A stretch of 64,000 bases of DNA from Kitasatospora sp. SUK 42. Its GTDB lineage: Bacteria; Actinomycetota; Actinomycetes; Streptomycetales; Streptomycetaceae. Below, in pieces: positions 58,199 to 64,000 of the stretch. Every line of letters begins with the position of its first letter. Position 1 is the first letter of the stretch. Where the stretch lies: NCBI RefSeq assembly GCF_015776785.2, contig NZ_LFMD02000007.1, positions 769,547-833,546 on the forward strand, written 5' to 3'. Made by a program: the position numbers and the translations under genes. Under the pieces are notes generated by a model that saw nothing but the letters and a program-made list of their open reading frames with translations, was not told where the DNA came from and made no database searches.

Positions 58199-59574
58199 CC
58201 GACGTCCGACCCCCCGCCGGTATCGAAGCAGGCACCGGCACCGCACACCACACGGGCGGCAGCGGCGGCACCGAGGCACTGCGCGAGACCATCGCGGCCG
58301 AACTGCTGGCCGCCCGGGCCCGGACCGCCGCGCTGACCGACTGCGTCGAGGACGCGGACCTCACCGCCCAGCACTCGCCGCTGATGTCCCCGCTGGTCTG
58401 GGACCTCGCGCACATCGGCAACCAGGAGGAGCTCTGGCTGCTGCGCAACGTCGGCGGCCGCGATCCGCTGCACCCGGAGATCGACCCGCTCTACGACGCC
58501 TTCCAGCACCCCCGGGCCGAGCGCCCGAGCCTCCCGCTGCTGCCGCCCGCCGAGGCCAGGGCCTACGCCCACGAGGTGCGCGGCCGGGTGCTGGACCTGC
58601 TGGCCGCCAGCCCGCTGGAGGGCGCGCCGCTGCTGGACGCCGGATTCGCCTTCGGGATGATCGCCCAGCACGAACAGCAGCACGACGAGACGATGCTGAT
58701 CACCCATCAGCTCCGACCGGGCGAACCCGCCCTGGCCGCTCCCCCGCCGCCGCCCGCACCCGTGGACGCGGCCACCATGCCCGCCGAAGTCCTCATCCCC
58801 GCGGGCCCGTTCACCATGGGCACGGACACCGAGCCGTGGGCACTGGACAACGAGCGCCCGGCACACGCCGTCGAGCTGCCGGCCTACTTCCTGGACACCA
58901 CCCCGGTCACCAACGCCGCCTACCAGCGCTTCATCGCGGACGGCGGCTACGACGACCCCCGCTGGTGGACCCCGGAGGGCTGGGAGCACCGACAGCGGGC
59001 CGGCCTGACCGCCCCCCTGTTCTGGAAGCGGCAGGACGGCCAGTGGCTGCGCCGCCGCTTCGGCACGGTCGAGCCCGTACCGCCGAACGAGCCGGTGCTG
59101 CACGTCAGCTGGTACGAGGCCGACGCGTACGCCCGGTGGGCCGGCCGGCGACTGCCGACCGAGGCGGAGTGGGAGAAGGCGGCCCGGCACGACCCGGCCA
59201 CCGGCCGCTCGCGCCGCTACCCCTGGGGCGACGGGCCGCCCGGCCCCGAGCACGCCAACCTCGGCCAGCGCCACCTGCGCCCGGCCCCGGCCGGCAGCTA
59301 CCCGGAAGGCCAGTCCCCGTACGGTGTCCGGCAGTTGATGGGCGACGTGTGGGAGTGGACGGCCAGCGACTTCCACCCCTACCCCGACTTCCGGGCCTGG
59401 CCGTACAAGGAGTACTCGGAGGTCTTCTACGGCCCCGAGTACAAGGTGCTGCGCGGCGGCTGCTTCGCGGTGGCGCCGGTCGCCTGCCGGGGCACCTTCC
59501 GCAACTGGGACTACCCCGTCCGGCGGCAGATCTTCTCCGGCTTCCGCACCGCCCGCAGCCTGGAGGAGGCCTGA
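58195..59574 (+). CDS. egtB: Ergothioneine sulfoxide synthase EgtB
   Basis: Non-heme iron enzyme joining gamma-glutamylcysteine to hercynine with O2. The DinB-like N-terminal half provides the three-His iron site: H73 (LAHIGN), H159 and H163 (HEQQH). The C-terminal FGE-sulfatase-like half has IPAGPFTMGTD and VWEWTASDFHPYPDF. 459 aa. ATG 58195 overlaps the egtA stop, and the stop shares one base with the egtC ATG (TGATG). The first 25 residues are a Gly/Thr-rich lead. Confidence 0.95.
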   Translation: MTDVRPPAGIEAGTGTAHHTGGSGGTEALRETIAAELLAARARTAALTDCVEDADLTAQHSPLMSPLVWDLAHIGNQEELWLLRNVGGRDPLHPEIDPLYDAFQHPRAERPSLPLLPPAEARAYAHEVRGRVLDLLAASPLEGAPLLDAGFAFGMIAQHEQQHDETMLITHQLRPGEPALAAPPPPPAPVDAATMPAEVLIPAGPFTMGTDTEPWALDNERPAHAVELPAYFLDTTPVTNAAYQRFIADGGYDDPRWWTPEGWEHRQRAGLTAPLFWKRQDGQWLRRRFGTVEPVPPNEPVLHVSWYEADAYARWAGRRLPTEAEWEKAARHDPATGRSRRYPWGDGPPGPEHANLGQRHLRPAPAGSYPEGQSPYGVRQLMGDVWEWTASDFHPYPDFRAWPYKEYSEVFYGPEYKVLRGGCFAVAPVACRGTFRNWDYPVRRQIFSGFRTARSLEEA

Positions 59575-60323
59575 TGTGCCGTCACATCGCCTACCTCGGC
59601 GAGCCGGTGGCACCGCAGGACCTTCTGGTGCACCCGCCGTACGCGCTGTACCGGCAGTCCTGGGCACCCCGGACGCAACGGCACGGCACGGTCAACGTGG
59701 ACGGCTTCGGCCTCGGCTGGTACGCGGACGGCGACGAGACGCCCGCCCGCTACCGCCGGACCGGGCCGATCTGGGCTGACGAGACCTTCGCCGACCTCGC
59801 CCGGGTCGTCCGCACCCGGGCGCTGCTGGCGGCCGTCCGCTCCGCGACCGAGGGCTGCGCGGCGGGCGAGGGCGCGGCCGCGCCGTTCGCCGCCGAGCGC
59901 TGGCTGTTCAGCCACAACGGCGCGGTGGCCGGCTGGCCCGGAAAGCTGGACGGCCTCGCCGCCCTGCTCCCGCCCGCCGAGCTGCTGGAGCTGGAGGCCC
60001 ATTCGGACTCGGCGCTGCTGTGGGCGCTCACCCTGCACCGGCTGCGCCGGGGCGCCGGACTGGACGAGGCCCTGGCGGGCACCGTCGCCGACGTGGCCGC
60101 ACACACCACCGGGCGGCTCAACCTGCTGCTCACCGACGGCACCTCGGTCGCGGCGACCACCTGGGGGGACACCCTGCACCACCGCGCCCTGCCCGGTCTC
60201 GGCACGGTGGTGGCCTCCGAGCCCTACGACGACGACCCGGGCTGGACGGCCGTCCCGGACGGCTCCCTGCTGCTGACGGACGGACGGGGCGTCACCGTCC
60301 GCCCTCTCCCCAGTCACTACTGA
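59574..60323 (+). CDS. egtC: Gamma-glutamyl hercynylcysteine sulfoxide hydrolase EgtC
   Basis: Class II glutamine-amidotransferase-like hydrolase removing the gamma-glutamyl group. The nucleophile is Cys2 (MCRHIAYLG), exposed after Met removal. GFGLGWYA and LFSHNGAVAG are the conserved Ntn-hydrolase blocks. 249 aa. Start fixed by Cys2 and by the TGATG junction with egtB. Confidence 0.95.
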   Translation: MCRHIAYLGEPVAPQDLLVHPPYALYRQSWAPRTQRHGTVNVDGFGLGWYADGDETPARYRRTGPIWADETFADLARVVRTRALLAAVRSATEGCAAGEGAAAPFAAERWLFSHNGAVAGWPGKLDGLAALLPPAELLELEAHSDSALLWALTLHRLRRGAGLDEALAGTVADVAAHTTGRLNLLLTDGTSVAATTWGDTLHHRALPGLGTVVASEPYDDDPGWTAVPDGSLLLTDGRGVTVRPLPSHY

Positions 60324-60368
60324 CCCACCACTCTCCCTTCACTTTCTGAACAGAGGAACCACCCTGTC

Positions 60369-61340
60369 ATGGACACATTCGATCTCACCCGACTGCTGCC
60401 CGCCGACCACTTCAGCACCGCGCTGCGCCACGACGTGCAGACCGGCCTGACCTCCGAACCCAAGCGGCTGCCGCCGAAGTGGTTCTACGACGCGCGGGGC
60501 AGCGAGCTGTTCGAGGAGATCACCCGGCTGCCCGAGTACTACCCGACCCGCGCCGAGCGGGCCATCCTGACCGCCCGGGCCGGCGAGATCGCCGCCGCCA
60601 CCCGGGCCCGCACGCTGGTCGAGCTGGGCTCCGGCTCCTCCGAGAAGACCCGGCTGCTGCTGGACGCGCTGCGCGCGCTCGGCACCCTGGAGACGTACGT
60701 CCCGGTGGACGTCAGCGAGAGCGCGCTGACCGGGGCGGGCGCCGCGATCGCCGCCGAGTACCCCGGCCTGGCGGTGCACGGCGTACTGGCCGACTTCACC
60801 GCCCGGCTCGGCCTGCCCCCGGAGGGCGGCCCGCGCCTGGTCGCCTTCCTCGGCGGAACCCTCGGCAACCTGCTGCCGCGCGAGCGGGCGGAGTTCCTGC
60901 GCGGCCTGCGCGCCGCCCTCGACCCGGGCGACTTCCTGCTGCTCGGCACCGACCTGGTCAAGGACCCCGAGGTGCTGGTCGCCGCCTACGACGACAGCGC
61001 CGGGGTGACCGCCGAGTTCAACCGCAACGTGCTCAACGTGCTCAACCGGGAGCTGGGCGCCGACTTCGACCCGACGGCCTTCGAGCACGTCGCGCTCTGG
61101 GACGCCGAGCAGGAGTGGATCGAGATGCGGCTGCGCTCGCTGCGCTCGCAGACCGTGAAGATCCCGGCGCTGGACCTGCCGGTGCACTTCGACCGGGACG
61201 AGGAACTGCGCACCGAGGTGTCGGCCAAGTTCCGCCGCGAGCGGGTGGCCAGGGAGCTGACGGCGGCCGGGCTGCGGCTGACCCACTGGTGGACGGACCG
61301 GGAGGGCCGGTTCGGCCTGTCCCTCGCGGCCCCGATCTGA
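60369..61340 (+). CDS. egtD: L-histidine N-alpha-methyltransferase EgtD
   Basis: Converts histidine to hercynine (trimethylhistidine) with three SAM. 323 aa. The SAM loop is LVELGSGSSEKTRLLLDAL and PVDVSESAL follows. FLGGTLGNLLP and the YYPTRAE block are family-specific. ATG 60369 lies 45 bp after egtC in the same operon. No egtE-type gene follows; the PatB-like lyase upstream of egtA is a candidate for that step. Confidence 0.95.
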   Translation: MDTFDLTRLLPADHFSTALRHDVQTGLTSEPKRLPPKWFYDARGSELFEEITRLPEYYPTRAERAILTARAGEIAAATRARTLVELGSGSSEKTRLLLDALRALGTLETYVPVDVSESALTGAGAAIAAEYPGLAVHGVLADFTARLGLPPEGGPRLVAFLGGTLGNLLPRERAEFLRGLRAALDPGDFLLLGTDLVKDPEVLVAAYDDSAGVTAEFNRNVLNVLNRELGADFDPTAFEHVALWDAEQEWIEMRLRSLRSQTVKIPALDLPVHFDRDEELRTEVSAKFRRERVARELTAAGLRLTHWWTDREGRFGLSLAAPI

Positions 61341-61378
61341 GCCGGCGCCCGGTCCGAGCTGGGCCGGCGCCCGGTCCG
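61341..61378 (+). repeat. 16-bp direct repeat after egtD
   Basis: GCCGGCGCCCGGTCCG occurs at 61341-61356 and 61363-61378 (22-bp period), starting immediately after the egtD stop. The following GC-rich stretch may form secondary structure. An AT-richer region at about 61415-61500 should hold the sugar porter promoter. Confidence 0.75.
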
Positions 61379-61540
61379 GGCGGGGCCCGGCCTGGGGCGA
61401 GGCCCGGGAAGCGTCAATTTGCTTGTTCACTTTACGAATTCTCAGAGCAAAACTTGAGCTTCCACGTGTACAAGGCTTGAACGAATAGGTGTTACGATCG
61501 CGGCTACCGAGCTCAGCGTTGAGTACCAGGAGTCAAGATC

Positions 61541-62965
61541 GTGAGCGTCACCCAGAAGCCCTCCGGGGCGGCCGCGGCCACCGCGCCCGGCCGCCTCGGC
61601 TTCGTCGTCTTCATCACCGCCGCCGCGGCCCTCGGCGGATTCCTGTTCGGCTACGACAGCTCCGTGATCAACGGTGCCGTGTCCGGGATCCAGGAGAAGT
61701 TCGGTGTCGGCGACGGCGTGACCGGTCTGATCGTCTCCTCGGCGCTGCTGGGCTCGGCGGTCGGCGCCGCGCTGGCCGGCCGGTTCGCCGACCGCTACGG
61801 CCGGATCAAGGTCATGAAGGCGGGCGCGCTGCTGTTCGCGGTCAGCGCCGTCGGCTCGATGCTGCCGTTCTCCGCCTGGGACCTCGCCCTGTGGCGGGTG
61901 CTCGGCGGCGCGGCCATCGGCATCGCCTCGGTGATCGCCCCGACGTACATCGCCGAGGTCGCGCCGACCAAGTACCGCGGCCGACTGGCCTCCTTCCAGC
62001 AGGCCGCGATCGTGCTCGGCATCGCGATATCCCAGCTGGTCAACTGGATGCTGGCGCAGGCTGCCGGCGGCGAGACCCGCGGCCACCTGCTCGGCCTGGA
62101 GGCCTGGCAGTGGATGCTCGGCATCTGCGTGATCCCGGCCGCGGTCTACTTCACGCTCTCCTCGATGATCCCCGAGTCCCCGCGCTACCTGATCCAGGCC
62201 GAGCGGCTGGACGACGCCCGCAAGGTGCTCGCCCAGGTCGAGGGCGAGGGCGTGGACACCGACGCCCGGATCGCCGAGGTCCAGGCGCTGATCGCCTCCG
62301 ACCACCGCCCGCGCTTCCGCGACCTGCTGGGCGGCCGGTTCGGCCTGCTGCCGATCGTCTGGGTCGGCATCGGCCTGTCGGTCTTCCAGCAGCTGGTCGG
62401 CATCAACGTGATCTTCTACTACTCGTCGATCCTGTGGCAGTCGGTCGGCATCGACCAGAGCAACTCGCTGATGATCAGCTTCGTCGGCTCGGTCATCAAC
62501 ATCCTCGGCACCGTGATCGCGATCCTGCTGGTCGACCGGATCGGCCGCAAGCCGCTCGCCCTGATCGGCTCGGCCGGCATGGCGATCTCGCTCGCCGCGG
62601 CCGGCTGGGCGTTCGCCTCGGCCACCGGCAGCGGGGACAACGTCTCGCTGCCCGACCTGCAGGGCACCGTCGCACTGATCGCCGCCAACGCCTTCGTGCT
62701 GTTCTTCGCGATGTCCTGGGGCGTGGTCGTCTGGGTGATGCTCGGCGAGATGTTCCCGAACCGGATCCGCGCCGCCGCGCTGTCCGTCGCCGCCTCCGCG
62801 CAGTGGATCGCCAACTGGGCGATCACCGTCTCGTTCCCGTCGCTGTCACGCTGGAACCTCTCGGCGACCTACCTGGTGTACGCGGCCTTCGCGGCGCTGT
62901 CGATCGTCTTCGTGGCCAAGTTCATGAAGGAGACCAAGGGCGTCCGACTGGAGGACATGGGCTGA
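61541..62965 (+). CDS. MFS sugar porter (GlcP/XylE-like)
   Basis: A 474-aa, 12-helix sugar:proton symporter. Signatures are GGFLFGYDSSVINGAV in TM1, RFADRYGR, the PESPRYL motif after TM6, QQLVGINVIFYYSS in TM7 and VDRIGRKPL. It closely follows the layout of Streptomyces GlcP glucose permeases, but specificity (glucose, xylose, other) cannot be read with certainty, so no symbol is given. GTG 61541 follows AGGAG by 8 nt. It is monocistronic, ended by a perfect hairpin 33 bp downstream. Confidence 0.9.
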   Translation: MSVTQKPSGAAAATAPGRLGFVVFITAAAALGGFLFGYDSSVINGAVSGIQEKFGVGDGVTGLIVSSALLGSAVGAALAGRFADRYGRIKVMKAGALLFAVSAVGSMLPFSAWDLALWRVLGGAAIGIASVIAPTYIAEVAPTKYRGRLASFQQAAIVLGIAISQLVNWMLAQAAGGETRGHLLGLEAWQWMLGICVIPAAVYFTLSSMIPESPRYLIQAERLDDARKVLAQVEGEGVDTDARIAEVQALIASDHRPRFRDLLGGRFGLLPIVWVGIGLSVFQQLVGINVIFYYSSILWQSVGIDQSNSLMISFVGSVINILGTVIAILLVDRIGRKPLALIGSAGMAISLAAAGWAFASATGSGDNVSLPDLQGTVALIAANAFVLFFAMSWGVVVWVMLGEMFPNRIRAAALSVAASAQWIANWAITVSFPSLSRWNLSATYLVYAAFAALSIVFVAKFMKETKGVRLEDMG

Positions 62966-62998
62966 CCGCCGAACATCGGCTGGTCCGACGATCGGACC

Positions 62999-63045
62999 TT
63001 CGGCCCCCGCACCCTAGCGCGATCCGCGCGGGTGCGGGGGCCGAA
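62999..63045 (+). terminator. Intrinsic terminator of the sugar porter gene
   Basis: Perfect 15-bp arms TTCGGCCCCCGCACC (62999-63013) and GGTGCGGGGGCCGAA (63031-63045), with CGCG pairing inside the loop, followed by TCGTT. Confidence 0.88.
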
Positions 63046-63109
63046 TCGTTCACCCTCTGCGGCGGGCCGGACACCTCCGGTACTCCTGTGCGGCAGGAGG
63101 GATGAGTCC

Positions 63110-64000
63110 TTGATCTTCGACCGGCTTCGCACCCGCGGCACCGCCACCGCCCCGAACGGCGGCTGCCCGTACGCCCACACCCACGTCCACACCCACGGGC
63201 CGGCCCCTGCGCACCGGGAGCCCACGGCCGTACCGTCCTCCGCACCGACGGCGCCACCGGCCACGGCGTCGGCGGCGACACCGACGACCGTGCCGCCGTC
63301 AGCCCCACAACCGCCGCCCGGACCACCGCCGTTCACCGACCCCGACCGGGCCGCCGAGTTCGTCCGCCAGTTCCACCAGGAGCAGCCCGCCGCCGGGGAC
63401 CCGGAGATCCGGCTGCGCGCCGTCCTGGACGAGATCGACCGCACCGGCAGCTACCGGCACACCCCCGCCGAACTCGCCTACGGCGCCAGGCTCGCCTGGC
63501 GCAACGCCGCCCGGTGCATCGGCCGGCTGTACTGGCGCAGCCTGGTGGTGCGCGACCTGCGCCACCTCTCCTCGGCCGAGGAGATCGCCGCCGAGTGCTT
63601 CGAACACCTGCGGCTGGCGGGCAACGGCGGCCGGATCCGCCCGGTGGTCTCGGTCTTCGCCCCCGACCGCCCCGGCCGCCCGGCCGCGCGCATCCTCAAC
63701 CAGCAACTGGTCCGCTACGCCGGTCACCTGGTCGACGGCGCCGTGGTCGGCGACCCGGCGGGCGCCGCGCTCGCCGACCGGGCCTGCGACCTCGGCTGGA
63801 AGTGCGCCGAGGAGCGCTTCGAGGTGCTGCCACTGCTGGTCCAGGAGCGCCCGGGCGCCCAGCCCGCCCGGTACGACGTGCCGGAGGACGCCACGCTGGA
63901 GGTGCCGCTGAGCCACCCCGAGCACGGCTGGTTCGCCGAACTCGGCCTGCGCTGGTACGCGGTGCCCGCGATCAGCGACATGACGCTGGAGATCGGCGGC
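63110..64000 (+). CDS. nos: Bacterial nitric oxide synthase oxygenase, 3' end outside the window
   Basis: Heme enzyme oxidising arginine to NO and citrulline. The 297 visible residues include the heme-ligand motif WRNAARCIGR (Cys136), then WRSLVVRDLRHL, RILNQQLVRYAGH and VPAISDMTLEIGG, in the order of NOS oxygenase domains. The TTG start at 63110 has AGGAGGG 8 nt upstream; the nearer ATG (63102) meets a stop after three codons. Before the oxygenase core there is an unusual 75-residue lead with GGCPYAHTHVHTHGP and a Pro/Ala/Thr-rich linker. No reductase domain is adjacent on the visible side. Confidence 0.9.
   Translation, partial: MIFDRLRTRGTATAPNGGCPYAHTHVHTHGPAPAHREPTAVPSSAPTAPPATASAATPTTVPPSAPQPPPGPPPFTDPDRAAEFVRQFHQEQPAAGDPEIRLRAVLDEIDRTGSYRHTPAELAYGARLAWRNAARCIGRLYWRSLVVRDLRHLSSAEEIAAECFEHLRLAGNGGRIRPVVSVFAPDRPGRPAARILNQQLVRYAGHLVDGAVVGDPAGAALADRACDLGWKCAEERFEVLPLLVQERPGAQPARYDVPEDATLEVPLSHPEHGWFAELGLRWYAVPAISDMTLEIGG

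Overview
The window is very GC-rich, codes densely on both strands, uses many GTG and TTG starts, and has short operons with ATGA/GTGA overlaps. Gene content (HpnCDE hopanoid genes, CobIJ/CbiD/CobG/CobN, EgtABCD, bacterial NO synthase, an XRE-MurA fusion, a PAS-GGDEF-EAL protein, an RsbW-like ATPase) points to a Streptomyces- or Kitasatospora-like actinomycete chromosome. I cannot resolve the species.

Layout. 1-4371: 3' part of a hopanoid operon on the minus strand (hpnC, hpnD, hpnE, truncated polyprenyl synthetase). 4645-10062: minus-strand cell-surface lipid or glycopolymer locus (nucleotidyltransferase, glycerol-1-phosphate-dehydrogenase-like enzyme, CDP-alcohol phosphotransferase, glycosyltransferase, two-component ABC exporter). 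10546-16658: idi, an RsbW-like ATPase, tRNA-Leu(GAG), an amino-acid permease, a DUF6624-like protein and an aldehyde dehydrogenase. 16821-18426: glyA under a ZTP riboswitch. 18734-24404: peptide-type ABC transporter with an unusual gene order and a fused double ATPase. 24614-28204: cytidine-deaminase-like, EF-hand, TetR, EamA exporter and gamma-glutamylcyclotransferase-like genes.

28280-44939 is a split cobalamin region: cobL-cobM-cobK (+), then a DinB-like protein, a dual-specificity phosphatase and an XRE-MurA fusion, then cbiD (-), a Tat-exported metallophosphoesterase, cobG-cobH-cobIJ (-), and a B12 riboswitch with a possible 51-aa leader ORF ahead of cobN (+). 45060-53469 holds lnt, a quinone-reductase-like enzyme, an AraC/GyrI regulator, gdhA, ribA and a c-di-GMP enzyme. 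53599-64000 holds a DUF574-like methyltransferase, an SRPBCC protein translationally coupled to a PatB/MalY-like C-S lyase, egtABCD for ergothioneine, an MFS sugar porter and the start of a nitric oxide synthase gene.

The most unusual structure is a family of four dispersed palindromes centred on TTCGAA with ACAGATTT/AAATCTGT-type arms (37253, 47753, 51318, 55318). One is a perfect 50-bp palindrome, and one lies inside the 5' end of a coding sequence. Short-period direct repeats (7, 8, 11, 12, 14, 15 and 27 bp) are also common between genes. Regulatory RNAs recognised by conserved sequence are a ZTP riboswitch (glyA) and a cobalamin riboswitch (cobN).
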